Positions 10,819 to 22,730 of a stretch of 64,000 bases of DNA are shown here, piece after piece (positions within the stretch are counted from its first letter, which is position 1; every line of letters begins with the position of its first letter). Origin of the DNA: Rebecca billardiae RCC1528 (Eukaryota > Haptophyta); assembly GCA_965240325.2 (NCBI GenBank), contig OZ251233.1:372001-436000 (forward strand). The letters are read 5' to 3'. The notes beneath the pieces are model-generated. The model did not search any database, was not told where the DNA came from, and saw only the letters and a program-made list of their open reading frames with translations. A program made the position numbers and the translations under genes.

Positions 10819-11819
10819 GAGGCAGAGAGCGGGCCGAGGCACGACTCATCAGCCTCAGGCAGGGAGCCGGTCGCGGCGTTGTTGCGGCTCGGAGCTTCAT
10901 TGCGGAGTCGAGCGACATCGAGCGAAGCGGTGCGCCGCGGCTACTGTCTTGATGATACCGCCGTTCGATGCATCAAACCACTCCGATTGGTCTCAGCTGC
11001 ACGAGTGAAATACAGGCGCCTCGCTGCCAGGGCCAGTGGCCCAGACCCCTGCCCAGCTACTGGGCTCGATGACAGTCCCCTCAGCTCCCTTCCCCGCGCA
11101 GGGATCGGCTAGTGGCTGGCCCTCTGCCCACACTGGGGCACCCTAGGGGGTGCCCCTGCTGCCGACTCGGCTCAAACTCGATGATCTTGAATTGCAAGGC
11201 CGTACACTGCTTGTACCTGGGACCACCCCACAGTGTTGGGCTCGTATGCTGTTGGCAATGGCATACCCCCGCCCCCTCTGGAGGCGGGCTGTCCACAGTG
11301 GAGTGGTGTCAAGACACTAGGTGTCTCGGTCAGTGGTTTGAGGTTGGGTGAGGGTGGTGGTTGGTTGGGGGCTGGCCAGGGTAGGGCTGGAGGCTTCGGC
11401 CGCCAGCCTGATCACCCGGAGCCCGTTATAAAGGGGAATTTAAAAATTACCTGTCTATATTTGGACGGCTCCCGATTGGATCATTGACCCGGAAGTGGCG
11501 ATTAGCTCATATATGTCAAGACCAAACGTCCTCCCGTTGCACACCAACTCGTCCTAATTATATATATATAAAGTAGTCGGTCTCGGGCAGAAGCGGGTTT
11601 AACCAAGGCCGCCCTCTTGGGCCGCTATTCATTTCATTCGGGGTACAGGTATCTTGACGTACCCGCACCGCATGAGGCGTGACACTTTTCCTGTAAGTGC
11701 GCCGCCGCTTTGTCTCGCGGCGGATCGTAACGGGCTCGGACATGTCGTTAGGCCGCGGTTGAAGTGCAGGGGTTGCGAAGTTCGCACCCCTGCCCCGGCC
11801 TGGCGCGGGCGCGGCGGGC
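10819..11819. other. Intergenic region containing a dispersed repeat
   Basis: No gene is supported. The segment 11030-11340 is less GC-extreme than the flanks and has no long protein-like frame. A repeat shared with 57365-57466 lies at 11345-11446. Confidence 0.6.
11345..11446 (+). repeat. 102-base dispersed repeat, copy 1
   Basis: Identical base for base to 57365-57466. It starts TGGGTGAGGGTGGTGGTTGG and ends GGGGAATTTAAAAA. Both copies are followed by ATTACC after an A-rich stretch (five A here, ten in the other), like the 3' end of a retroposon. Confidence 0.9.
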
Positions 11820-14800
11820 ATGCAGCTCATGTTGCGCGCCGACGACCGGCAGCCACTGCGCGGCTCGCGTGAGTCCGCCGCGCCGGGGTCACACCCGCGG
11901 GCGAGCAACCCGCAGGCATCACCCTTGTCGCCCCTCGCCGACCGGCTCGCGAGCGCCGTGCGCACGGCGCATGCGCTGCGGCGCGCGGCGCTCCCGTCGC
12001 CTCCCTCGCTGATGCTCATCACCGATCCGGGTCCCGATCCGGACGACGTGAAGGTGCGCGCATCGGCCGCATGCGCGAGGCAGCGCTGCGCGTGCGCCAC
12101 CAGCCCGCGGTGCGCGCTCACGATTGTCGCGCGCGACCTGCCCCGCCCGCCGCAGGCGTTGCTGATCGCGGCGACGATGCATCGGCGCCGCCGCCTCACA
12201 CTCCGCGCGGTCGTGTGCAATGGCGGGCATCAGGCGCGCGAGCGCGCGAGGCTCGCGCGCTGCATCCTCGACCACCTCGGCGAGCACGACATCCCCGTTG
12301 GCCACGGCAGCGAGGGCAAGCCGTATGCGCCTCAGCCGCACGAGGTGTGGCGCGCGAGCGCCGCGACGCGCATGCGCGAGCGTGCGCGGACAGCGTGCAA
12401 TGGCCTGTGCGCTGCGCTGCGGGGTGCGAGCTGGGCATGCACCGGCCGCGTACCGCTCGCGAGCACGGCTGTAGCACACGCCCGACCCCGTGCCTCAGCT
12501 CACCCACTCTGCGCCGCGGCGTCGCTGCGCGCCCCACCGCTCACCTTGCCGGCCGCGCGCCGCGCGCTGCCGCCCCGCACACGGCGCGCACAGTACGCGA
12601 TCGAGGGGTTCGCCGACGTGCCGGACTCGCGGCTGGCGCCGGGTGGCCCGCTGATCCTGCGCACGCTCCGCGCCGCCGCGCCGGGAAGCCTCACCGTCGT
12701 GTGCATCTCCAGCCTGCGCGATCTGGCGGACGCGATGGCGGCTGAGCCCGAGCTCGTGCTCAGCCGCGTGGCGCAGGTGGCGGTGCAGGGCGGGCTGGTG
12801 TGGGCGGAGGGCGCGGAGGGCGGCGGGCGGTGGGTGCCGGACACGAGCGTGAACAACGGTGCGCGCGGCGCGCGCCGAGAGCGCACGCGCGCGCCACTGC
12901 GCCGCGCGGCGGGCGACTCGGCCCGGCGCCCACCGCACTGAGCGGCGCCGGCCCCCCGCGCGCGCCGCGCATGCGCGCGCGCGCATGCGCGCGCGCGCGT
13001 CCGCGTCCGCGCCGCGCCTCGCCCCACCGGTGGCGGCGGTGGCGCAGAGTTTGACCCGGAGGCGGCAGCCGCCGTGTACGACTTTTGCTTTGAGCGCGGC
13101 CTCCCCATGACCGTGACGAGCCGGAACGCAGTGCCGCTCCTGCCGATGCAGGCACGCGCGAGCGCGCGCGCGCGCGCGTGCGGCCCACTCGCGGCGGCGG
13201 CGCAGCCGGCGCCGCGCGCGCACCCGCCGCGGCGCCAGCCGACGCTCGCGCGCGCCGCGTGTGCCGGGAGGCATGCGCGCGTGCCGCAGACGCGCGTCCC
13301 ACATGACACCTCGTGCACCCCGCCCCTCCCCCGCCGCTCGCCGCCCCGCCCCCCGCCCTCCGCACCGCGTGCGCGCGCGTCCTGACCTCCGGAGCAGCTC
13401 GCCAACTCGTTTGCGCAGCGCACGGCGTGCCCGGTGCTGGCGTACCTGGCGGCATCGCAGGCGCTCGGGCTGGAGGGGCTGTGGCGCAAGCTGTGCGCGG
13501 GCGGGCTGCCCGCGCGCTGCACCAAGCAGTGGTACTTTGAGACCTTCTGCGGCGTCGACGCCGACGCCTTCCGCCGCGCACAGCTCGACGCCCTCGGCGC
13601 GGACGCGCGCATCTCTGCGCACCTCAACGGGTGCGCGCGGCCGCGCGGCGGTTACAACGGCCGTTACGGGCCAAGCGGCGGTTACAACGGCCGTTACGGG
13701 CCGAGCCGCGCAAGCCGTCGCCGGGCTCGCGCCGCGCGTGAGCGCGCGCGCTCACGGCGCCGCGCGCGGGGGCGGCGTGGATGCGCGGAGGGCGGCTGCC
13801 CCGCACTCCTGCAGCGCTCCTCCTGCAGCGCTCCTCCTGCAGCGCTAGCGCTGGGTGCAACAAGGGGCTGCAAGAGCAACCAAGCACCGCGGCCCCGGCC
13901 GTGCGGTGGCAGAGCCGGGCCCGCAGCCCAAGGCCCCGCCCTTCCTCGCGCGGCCGGCCGGCCCTGACTCCGCGTGCCCTCCCCCGCCCCGCGCCCCGCC
14001 GGCCCCACGCCCCGCCCGGCCGCGTGCTCCCTGCCCGCGCGCGCGCTCGGCCGCCTTGCGCGCGCCTGCACCGCCTTGCGCGCGCATGCACCATGCAGGT
14101 TCGTCAAGCCGTACGACGTGGTGGCGCTGATGACGGTGCTGCCGGGCACGGCGGAGCAGCTCTTCACCGCGGCGGCGGCGACGAGCGTGCGCGGCACGCG
14201 GCACCTGCTGCTGCTCGAGGCCGAGCACTGCGTGCACGTGGGCGGCGTGCTCAACTTGCTGCGCGACACGTACCACCTGGTCGCGCTGCGCACGGCAGAG
14301 CTGGGCGGCGGGGCACAGCACTCAGGGAGCGAGGCGGAGGAGGCGGAGGAGGCGGCGGACGTGGCGGACGTGGAGGCTGGCGGCGGGCCCGGGCCGCGGC
14401 CGGCGCGCGCGCCAAGCGCCGCGGGCGCGGGCGCGGGCGTCGGCGCGGGCGCCGACGTGGGCGGCGGCGGGGGCGGCGGTCTCGGCGCGCGGCTTGCCCT
14501 TGGCTGGTTGCGCCCGGCTGGCCGCTGGCTGGCGCGCACGCGGCGCGGCACGGCGGATGGCGGCGGCAGCTGGCGCAGCAGCCGGGGCAGCGGCCGCGGC
14601 ATCGGTCCGAGCGCGCCCCACTCACCCTCGCGCTCCTTCGGCGGCGGCGTGCAGCGCGGCCCCCGCCGCTCCGGGCAGCGCGCGCCTCGGCTCTCCAGTC
14701 GCTCGCACTCGCCCGCCGCGCGCAGCCGGCGCGGCAGCCGCGGCCGCGGCGCGGCTGCGCTGGGCGCGGCCGCCGGGCCGACGGCGGACGGCGGCGCGTC

Positions 14801-16335
14801 GGGGCGCGGGCGCGGGCTCCGGCAGCGCTCCCGCCAGCTCTCAGAGCGCGAGTTCGGGGCGCACATCGGCGTGCGCCGGCTGAGCCCGCTGGTGCAGCGA
14901 CGCTTTGCGCACGCGCCGCGCACGCCGGCGCCGGCCGAGGCGGCCGCGCCGGCGGCGGACGCGGGGCCCGGCGGCGGCACGGGCGCTGCCGGCGGCGATG
15001 GCGGCGGCGCGGCCGACGCGCGCCGAGCCGCCGACGCCGCGCCGCGCGCGCCGGCCGAGAGCGGCGCTTCCGACGCGCGCGCGCCGACCGCCGTCGAGAT
15101 GGCGGCGCACGCGAGCGCGGCGTCGGCGCGCGTCGCGCCTGTGCTGCAGCCCATGACCGACGCCGAGCTGTGCGCGCTGCTGGAGGCGGCGCTCGCCTCC
15201 GCGCGCGCGCTCAACCAGCGCATCGCCCTCGCGGTGCTGCTCGGCTGCGCCGCGCTCTGCGCCTTTGCCCTCACGTACGCGTTTCTGTCCAGCTTCGCCG
15301 GCTGGGCGCCGCTCGGCGCCGCGCCGCGCGGGGAAGGCGGCAGCGGCCTGGCTCGGTCCGGCTTGGTGCGCGCTGCCGAGGAGCTTCTGGTGCTGCTAGC
15401 GTATGCGCTGCTGGGCGCGGTGCTGCTCGTGCTGCACCCCTCCGACGCCGAGCGCGTGCGCATCCGCGCGGCCGCGGGCGCGATCGGAGTGCTGATCGCG
15501 ACGGTCGCGGCCTTCCAGGCCGCCATGGCCGCCTCGATGCTCGCCGGCACCGCCCCGCCGGCGGTGGACGCGTACTGGGGTGCGCGCGCCTCGGCCGAGC
15601 GCCAGCTGCTCGCGTTTGCCGTGCCGTGCGCGCTGCGGCTGTGCGTGAGCGCCGCCCTCTTTGCCAGGCTGGGTGTGCACTGGCGGCGGCCGGACGCCGT
15701 GCTGCGGGCGGCGTGGCTGGCCGTGGGCTGCGTCACGCTGCTGTCCGCGTGCAGCAAGCTGGACCACGCCGTCGCCATCCTCGCCGCCGCGACGCACGCG
15801 CGCACGGCGCAGCGGCTGCCGCCGCCGCCGCACCTCCTCGTCGGCTTCAGCTGCGCGCTGGTGTGCGCGTACGGCTGCCTCGCGCTGGCCGTGCTCCACG
15901 AGCCCACGCGCGCGCGGCTGCAGGCGCGGCTGGCCGTGCTCATCGGCGCGTCCAGCGGCGCGGCGCCGCTCGCGCCCTTCGTCGGGTACGGCTCGCTCGG
16001 CGGGCCGCGCCTCCCGTCCGAGCTCGTGCGCGCGGCCGGCGCGACGTTTGAGGCCGTCGTGCTCGACGCGCGCGCGCTCGCTGCCGCCGAGGAGGAGGCG
16101 GAGGCGGAGGAGGCGTGCGGGCGCGCCGGTGGGTTGGGGGACGGGCGCGGGCTGTTCGGCCACACGCGCCTCTCCCCGCAGGCGACGGTCGCCGCCGCCG
16201 CGGCGGTGTGCGCGGCGTGCCAAGTCGATGCCGGCGCGCGCCGCGCCGCGAGCGGCGGCGCGGGCGGCGGCGCGCTCGGCCGCCCCGCCGCCCTGGTGCC
16301 GTCGTGCGTGGGGCTCTTCCTGCCGGGGTCGGCGC

Positions 16336-16366
<31 letters not shown>

Positions 16367-17561
16367 GCGCGCCGCAGCCACGGCGCGCAAGGCCAGCAGC
16401 CGCGCGAGCTCCACAGCCACCGCCGCCACCGACCTCTCCTCCTCCGCCGCCACGTCACGCCGCTGCTCGGACGCGCCCTCGCGACGCGCCTCCTCGCGGC
16501 TGCCGAGCGCGGGCCGCTCACGCCGGCGGAGCGCGGAGGCGGACGGCGGCGCCGAGGGCGGCGGAGGCGAGGGCGCCGAGGCGGAGGCGGAGCGCGGCTC
16601 GGCGGCGGCCTGCGCGGCGTGGTCGGAGGAGGAGGGGTCGCCAGCCCATCCGCGCGCGGCCGCGGACGGCGCGCACGCCGAGGCAGGGGCGGCGGCGCCG
16701 GCCTCCGCGCCGAGCGCCGAGCCGCCGACGCCGCGCGCCGACGCATTCGTCCTCCACGCGCCCGGCGGCTCGTCGCGCGCCAAGCTGCGCGCGCTGCGCG
16801 TGTGGGCGTGCGCGCACGCGCGCACGCGCGACGCGCCGCCGCGCGTGCTCATCGACCAGCTGTGCGCGCAGCCGACGCCGAGCGCGGCGCACGAGCGGCT
16901 GCAGCACGCGCTGCCGCACCTCGCGCGCTGCGAGCGGCTGCTCGTGCTCGCCGCGCCCGGGCTGATGGAGGAGCTGTGGTGCTCGAGCGTGCTCTTCCTC
17001 TGGCTCGCGCTCGGCGGCCGGCTGGACGACGTGGACGTGGTCTACGCGTGCTGCGCGGACGGCGAGGAGGACGAGGACGACGACGCGGACGCCGACGGCG
17101 GCGCAGAGGCGAGTGCCGCGCGCGCCGACGGCGGCGCGCACGCTGCGCCCGCCTCGGCCGCGCGGCCGCGCCACCGCCGCGCCGTGCAGGACGTGATCGC
17201 CGCTGTCGACTCGTTCCACGTGATGCACACAGAGCACGGCGCCGCGCACGCCAACCCCGCCAGCGTCGGCGCGACGCTGATGCACGCCGTCGAGCTGGCT
17301 GGCGTGAGCCGGTACAACCACACGGTGCGCGAGTTCCTGCCTCTCATCGCCCGCGCCGGCCAGCACGCGCTCGAGGCCTCGGCGCAGCCGCCGGCGCGCA
17401 CTGCCGGGCCGCCGCCGACGGGGCGAGGACACGGCGAGGCCGGGGCCGCTTTGGACCAGACGAGCGGTGGCAGCCCGCCCGATGGTGATGGCGGCGGCGC
17501 GTCGTCTGGGATTCAGCTCGCCGTGCCGGCTGGCCGGCACGCTGCTCACCAGTGGCAGTAG
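11820..17561 (+). CDS. Nucleoside-hydrolase-like domain fused to membrane and WC-type signalling domains
   Basis: Six exons (11820-12053, 12156-12344, 12594-12858, 13048-13151, 13398-13630, 14099-17561) keep phase and give 1,495 residues. Residues about 62-345 look like the inosine-uridine nucleoside hydrolase fold: LMLITDPGPDPDDVKALLIA (family D.DPG.DD metal and ribose site), AVVCNGGHQARERARLARC, DIPVGHGSEG, then LTVVCISSLRDLADAM and KQWYFETFCGVDADAF. The stretch after that, FVKPYDVVALMTVLPG, may close the fold. A long disordered Arg/Gly/Ala region follows, then five or more membrane helices (about residues 715-960), and at 1255-1320 VLIDQLCAQ, LARCERLLVLAAPGLMEEL and WCSSVLFLWLALGG. That last pattern recurs in protist TIR-like or heterokaryon-incompatibility-like proteins. 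The intron after exon 4 appears to be GC-AG. The large last exon is one open frame, so fusion is favoured over two genes, but not proven. Confidence 0.75.
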
Positions 17562-18003
17562 TGCCACACCGCAGGCCGCCAGCAAGACCGGAAGACCGCG
17601 CGCCACGTCAGACTCGTCAGTACCAGATGCTGGTGAAGATTGTAGATGGCCGCGCGTGCCGTCGTGGCGCAGCACTCCTGCGCTGCTGATGATGCCGTCG
17701 CGCATCGTCCGATTCTCGGTAGCAGGTCTACGATTGCGGAGATGCTGCGCGCTGAGAGGGCCGGCCGAGCGCCACCTGCTAGAGCTAGCACTCGTACCGC
17801 AGTAGCGACTAGGCAGCGGCGTCGACGACGCAGCAGCGCAGGCTTCGTCCGGCCGCGGCGCCTCGCGCGCCCGCGCATAGTAGAGCTATAGTGCGCTCAC
17901 GGCTCATTCATCCACCCCGTCGTCGTGCCTCGTGCTGACTCGGAACTCATCTATAATATAATCGTCTCGTTCCGAGTCAGCGCAAGGCCTCCGTGAGATG
18001 TCG
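17562..18003. other. Intergenic, convergent gene ends
   Basis: This lies between the stop codons of two convergent genes. No repeat or gene is seen; it should hold both 3' untranslated regions and poly(A) sites, which I cannot place. Confidence 0.5.
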
Positions 18004-19143
18004 TCATGAGAGATGTTCCGACCACGTGAACCATCGCAGCCATTTGGACGCCGGGAAGACGTACGTGTAGCGCCTCAAGCCGAGCAGGTCGAGCACGTAG
18101 TTGACAGACAGCTGCTCCCTCCTGCTCAAGACGGTGATCTCGGTGTGCCAGGCGCACTCGAGCGCTGCGATCGCCAAGCGCGGCTCCAGCAGCGGGCAGC
18201 CGCTGAACGGGTAGGTGGGCGGCGTGCGCACCGTGACGAGCATGGCCGTGTCGATAAGCCCGGGCCAGCCGTTGTACGCCTGCTCCTCGCTGTACCGCGC
18301 GTACAGCGCGTCGATGTCCGCGAGGTCCTGCTGCAGGCCGGGCCGGCGCTGCCCCCGCACGTGCCTCTTCGTGTGGCCCACCTCGTTCCATTTGTCGTGC
18401 GGAGGCCCGCGCGAGAGGTAGTGCGCGAACGAGATGTACGGCAGCTTCGTCTGCTTGCGTATCTGCTTGAGCAGCGCGCTCACGCTCATGCCCTTCAGGT
18501 GCATCTTCCCGTCGAGCCAGAGCGTGAACTGTGCGTGCGGGAAGAGCTGCATGCTCGCCGTCTTGAGCGACACGCTCGTGCGCGCGGCCGACTGAAAGAT
18601 GGGCGGCCGTGGCAGCTCGATCACGTTCCATCTGGCAGCCGCGGCTTGGCCAGTGGGGCGCTGGGGCGATGGCGCCGCGCGCTCAGGCATGTCGGTGAAG
18701 AGCACCGCGCATTTGTACGTGTCGCTCGCTGCGGAGGTGAACACTGGCGGAGGTGCGACCGGATCCGTCCCGCCCACGATGGCGGAGAACAGGACTATAC
18801 TGCAGTTTCCAGTCTCGGCGTGCACGCGGGCGAGCCATGCCCGCGCGGCGGCGGAGCGGAAGCCACAGTGCGCGCGTGCTGGCCTCTCCGCGGCCCGATC
18901 GGTGTCGCCGTGAGGAAGGAGCGCGTTCATGCAATCGTCGCGCACGCCTGCCGGCGCGCAGTGTGCGCTGCATCGCTGCGCGAGGGCGAGCGTGCTGTTG
19001 CGTAGGGCCTCTGTGACGCACCCGTGGAACTGGCTCGTGCACGGGCTCGGAGCCCCCGTCGATGTTTCCACGATGGCGAGGAAGACGCGCACGACGAAGA
19101 GCCAGCGAGCATCAGCCATGCTGATGATGAATAACAGCGCCAA
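18004..19143 (-). CDS. DUF616/TOD1-like glycosyltransferase-type protein
   Basis: One exon, 379 residues. It begins with a hydrophobic segment (ARWLFVVRVFLAIV) that should be a signal peptide or type II anchor; an ATG 8 codons downstream is an equal alternative. A Cys-rich lumenal-type region with an NST glycosylation sequon follows. The core has CSIVLFSAIVGGTDP, CAVLFTDMPE, then LFPHAQFTLWLDGKMHLKG (the D-x-K that marks the DUF616 family), FAHYLSRGPPHDKWNE and LSRREQLSVNYVLDLLG, with a terminal RWFTWSEHLS. DUF616 proteins (plant TOD1/MUCI70 and relatives) are Golgi glycosyltransferase-like enzymes, so a role in protein or polysaccharide glycosylation is inferred; donor and acceptor are unknown. 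Confidence 0.8.
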   Translation of the reverse strand: MALLFIISMADARWLFVVRVFLAIVETSTGAPSPCTSQFHGCVTEALRNSTLALAQRCSAHCAPAGVRDDCMNALLPHGDTDRAAERPARAHCGFRSAAARAWLARVHAETGNCSIVLFSAIVGGTDPVAPPPVFTSAASDTYKCAVLFTDMPERAAPSPQRPTGQAAAARWNVIELPRPPIFQSAARTSVSLKTASMQLFPHAQFTLWLDGKMHLKGMSVSALLKQIRKQTKLPYISFAHYLSRGPPHDKWNEVGHTKRHVRGQRRPGLQQDLADIDALYARYSEEQAYNGWPGLIDTAMLVTVRTPPTYPFSGCPLLEPRLAIAALECAWHTEITVLSRREQLSVNYVLDLLGLRRYTYVFPASKWLRWFTWSEHLS

Positions 19144-19382
19144 AATTTAATCTCAAATCTTTGCCAAGCCGCCGAGTCCGGCGGCCAGCAGCTCGTCTGG
19201 AGATCGGCTGATGGGGAAAGACGTCCTAGGTCTCCGATAACCAGGATGATGTCAGAATCAAGCTCGGATGAAAATGTATGACTGTGACGACAACGCCCTC
19301 CGCCGCCGCCTCCACCCGCAAGCTCGCCGTCGCAGCCGCGACTGTACGTCCTCGGGAGCGACACTGGACTGTCGGTCCAACC

Positions 19383-20992
19383 ATGGCGTCGGTGCGCGGC
19401 CTGATTGGGGCCGCGACGGGCGTGCTCATGTTTGGGACGAACTACATTGTACGTGCGCCGGCCCGCCTCGCCCGCCCTCCGCGCCGCATGGCTCTCGTTG
19501 GCGATGGGGCGCGTTGCGCGTCGTGCCTCATGCCTGTGCCCATCCATCGCGCGCGCCGCTGCAGCCGGTGCGTCGGTACGAGACTTACGACGGCGCCATG
19601 TTCCAGTGGATGATGTCAAACGGCATCCTCGGCTTCGGGCTGCTCGTCCGAGCCTTCTTCGGCGGCAGCGTGCAAAGGTACGGCCTCCTCGGCGGCGCGC
19701 TGTGGGCGGTGTCCAACTTCCTCGTCCTGCCGGTCGTCAAATTGCTTGGCCTCGGCGTGGGCTTCGCGCTGTACCACGTGGTCAACCTGATGGTCGGGTA
19801 CATGGTGGGCCGCCTCGGCCTCTTCGGCGCGCCGCGCGACGAGGCCTCGATCCCGCTGCTGCGCGACGCGAGCGTGCTGATGCTCGCGCTGTCGTTTGTC
19901 TTCATGCTGCGGGTCGAGCCTCACATGAGCGACGGCGCCGCCGACGCCGGCGAGGACGCGCACTCGCAGATGTTCTCGGCGGAATCCGAGCCCGCGTCGT
20001 CCGTCGACCTGCGCGACATGCTGGGGCACCTCGACACCGTGAGCCCCGAGAGACAACAACAACACCGGGGCGCCGCCGGCCGCGACCCGTATCGCGCGGA
20101 GCTGCTGGACGAGCAGCAGCGCGCGCGTGCACGGCAGGCGGACACCGAGGCGTGCGCGAGCTCGGAGGGCACGGTGGGCTCGCGCAGAGGGACGCAGAGC
20201 ACGCCCGCCCTCTCCACCGTGTCCAACGCGGCCGTCGGCATCGCCGGCTCCGCCTCCGCCGCGCTGCTCTCGATCGGCCAGGGCGTCGCCGTCGGCATCA
20301 ACGCGGACGTGCGCCGCCGCCCCGTCTACTACCTCAACATGCAGCGGCACGTGCGGACGACGGGGGTGCTGGTGAGCTCGCCCATCTTGAGCCAGGGCGT
20401 GGGCAGGTCGCGGACGGCGCCAGGGCTCTCGGTCGGTGCCGCCGAGGCCGCGCCCGAGGCCGCGCCCTCGCTGCACGCCAGCGCGTGCCGCACGATTGCG
20501 ACGGTCGTCGCCGGCGTGGGCGCGCGCGGCCTCGGCGTGATGCTCGCCGTGCTCGCCGGCGCGACGACGGGGCTGAACGCGGTGCCGTTCGACATCTGGA
20601 ACGCGACGGTGCGCCCGCCGGGCGTCTCGACGCTCACCTTCGTCTTCTCCTCGACGGTTGGCGTGTACACCGCCTCGACCGTCATGTACCTCCTGTACGG
20701 CGCGGCCGCGGCGATGCGCCACCCTGCGCTCACGATGAAGCACTCGCCCGTGCGGCCGGCGTACCTCTCGGGCTTCATGTGGGCGGTCGGCTCCGCGGGG
20801 CAGATGGTGGCGATCGAGGAGCTGGGGATGGCCGAGGCATACGTCATCTGCGCCATCGGGCCGGTGATGGTCTCCGCGCTCGTCTCTGCGCTCGTGTTCG
20901 GCGAGATCCAGGGCCGCGCCAACGTGATTGCCTTCTGCGCCGCGCTCGGCATGCAGTTCACGGGCGTGGCCATGCTCGCCCTCGGCTCATGA
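19383..20992 (+). CDS. TMEM144-like transporter of the drug/metabolite superfamily
   Basis: Two exons, 19383-19448 and 19565-20992, joined in phase 0 by a GTACGT...CAG intron, give 497 residues. The junction restores the family's start: GATGVLMFGTNYI followed by PVRRYETYDGAMFQWMMSNG. Next are LLGGALWAVSNFLVLPVVKL, GLGVGFALYHVVNLMVGYMV and GRLGLFG, all standard TMEM144 blocks with ten expected membrane helices. Between the fifth helix and the second half sits an unusually long, polar, Gln/Arg-rich loop (about 170 residues). The second half has FDIWNATVRPPGVSTLTFVF, SGFMWAVGSAGQMVAIEELG and FGEIQGRANVIAF. Relatives are predicted carbohydrate or nucleotide-sugar-type carriers; the substrate is not known. 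Confidence 0.85.
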
Positions 20993-21044
20993 GCACTCGT
21001 CGCCCGAGGGTCGCGCATACGAAGTCCTCTTAAGACGACGGATG

Positions 21045-21048
<4 letters not shown>

Positions 21049-21084
<36 letters not shown>
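21049..21084. repeat. CT microsatellite
   Basis: Eighteen CT units just downstream of the TMEM144-like stop codon. Confidence 0.95.
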
Positions 21085-21087
<3 letters not shown>

Positions 21088-21115
21088 CTACAGCAGAGCG
21101 CGCAGCGTAATGATG

Positions 21116-21135
21116 TATTATATATATATATATAT
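21116..21135. repeat. TA microsatellite
   Basis: A short uninterrupted TA run. Confidence 0.9.
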
Positions 21136-21218
21136 GACCGCGTTCCGCGGTCCTTCCGTAGAACCAACGTAGTTAGGGGCCCGCGGTGCACCCTCCGTCG
21201 GCTGCTGTCTCAGTCTGG

Positions 21219-22460
21219 TCAACATGGCGGGCCGATGAGGACTGTCGCCGCGGGCCCGCGCGAAGAACTCAGAAGTACGGACGGCGGCCGGGGCAGCGGC
21301 GCGCGCGCGCAGGGCGAGCCTGCCTTGAGGTGCTCGCGCTGCGCCACGCGCTCGACGACGGGCCGCTGGTCGCTCAGCCGGCGCGCCTCGTGCCGGCAGA
21401 GCGAGAGCGCGCACCACTCTGCTGGCCCCACCCCCAGCGGCCCCAGCCTGCGCTCACGGCGCTGCGCAGCCGCGCACCGAGAGGCGAGACCGAGCGGAGC
21501 TCGGGGTGGAACGAGGCGAGCGGCGGGTCGCGCCTGCCGCCCGCGCGTGCGCGCCTGCTCCACCGCGCCACCGTGCTCGCCCGCCGCCTCCTCCGCCGCG
21601 TCGGCCTCGAAGCCACGGCGGCGGCCAGCCAGCCTCCGACCGAGGCGGAGCCCGTGCGTGCTCACTCACCCGGCGCGGTGGCGCCCTCGAGTCGACGGCC
21701 GTCTACTCCACAGCTGGCTGCTCGAGCTGCTGCACGGGGCGTCGCGACGAGGGCGCCGCGCGCGCCCAGCGCGTCCGTCGCCGCGTCGCGCAGCGCGTCG
21801 AGCTCGGCGCCGCGCTTCGCCAGCTCGGCGCCCAGCGACTCCGTGCGCACTCGTGCTCATTCGATTGTCGTCATCGCGCTCGTCGGCTCCGTGGCGAGCC
21901 CGCGGGGCGGACGAGCGGACTACTGCGCGCCGCAGCAGGAGCAGCGCGCGGCGCGCAGCGCTCCGCGCGCAGCAGGGCCGTCTCCTCATCCACCGAGTGC
22001 ACGGCCTGCGCGGCGGGCGACGGCGGCGCGCGCCGCCGCGGGGGGACGCACGCGCTGCGGGCCGAGATGAGTCCGGCCGCCGAGCCGCGGTGGCGGCGTC
22101 GGCGTGCGCGCCGGGCGAGGTGGGCGAGCTCACGCGGCCCGGGCTCAGCACGCCCGTGCACAGCGCCGGCCGCGGTGGCGAGCGCGCACCGCTCGGCCGC
22201 GGTGGCAACCGGCTGAGCGGTTGATGTTTGAAGCCGCGAGGTCAGCGACGTCTCCGATGACTCGGCCATGATTGTGGTCCTCCTTCGCCCACGGGTGCTT
22301 TGTCGACCATCCGCTGGAGGCGCGCCAACGTCGGTACGGACAGCGCCTGCTTGAGCGTCGTGATGTGCATCAGCTCGATCGAGCCGGCCGAAGATGGGCC
22401 CGCCGACGGCGATGATCATGATGTGCGCGCTTGCCGCTTGGGCACCCGTCCTCGTCGCGA
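21219..22460 (-). other. Candidate spliced gene, structure unresolved
   Basis: No single frame covers this stretch, but three minus-strand pieces look like real protein: IELMHITTLKQALSVPTLAR (about 22,385-22,270), SLGAELAKRGAELDALRDAA (about 21,850-21,720) and ALSLCRHEARRLSDQRPVVE (about 21,430-21,330). They lie in order and could be exons of one small helical protein. A start at 22275 (MAESSETSLTSRLQ) reads into an Arg-rich frame and is less convincing. I could not find a set of splice sites that keeps phase throughout. No family is recognised. Confidence 0.3.
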
Positions 22461-22509
22461 GACGCTGGCGGGCGGGTAACCCGTTTTTCTTTTGACATTG
22501 TGGCAAAGG

Positions 22510-22730
22510 AGGTTCATCCATCGAGGCAGGCGGGTAACTTGGTTTAACCAGCGCTATTCAAAACAATCCCTTCATTATGACACAGGTCGGTTCATCCATC
22601 GAGGCAGACGGGTAACTTGGTTGGACAAGCGCTATTGAAAAGAATCTCTTTTAATATGACGAGGCGGTTCATTCATCGAGGCAGGCGGGTAACGTATTTG
22701 AACAAGCATTATTTAAAAGAATCTGGCCTC
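22510..22730. repeat. Tandem repeat, three copies of about 79 bases
   Basis: Copies begin GGTTCATCCATCGAGGCAGG at about 22511, 22591 and 22669, and each carries GCGGGTAAC and an A-rich AAGAATC-like end. A partial copy (GGCGGGTAACCCG) precedes them near 22470. The stretch to 23050 is AT-richer than its surroundings and has no supported gene. Confidence 0.85.

Noticed and set aside
13694-16852. Minus-strand frame of about 1,050 residues opposite the hydrolase fusion
   Set aside because: Low-complexity Ala/Ser/Arg composition; the plus strand has membrane helices and motifs in the same place.
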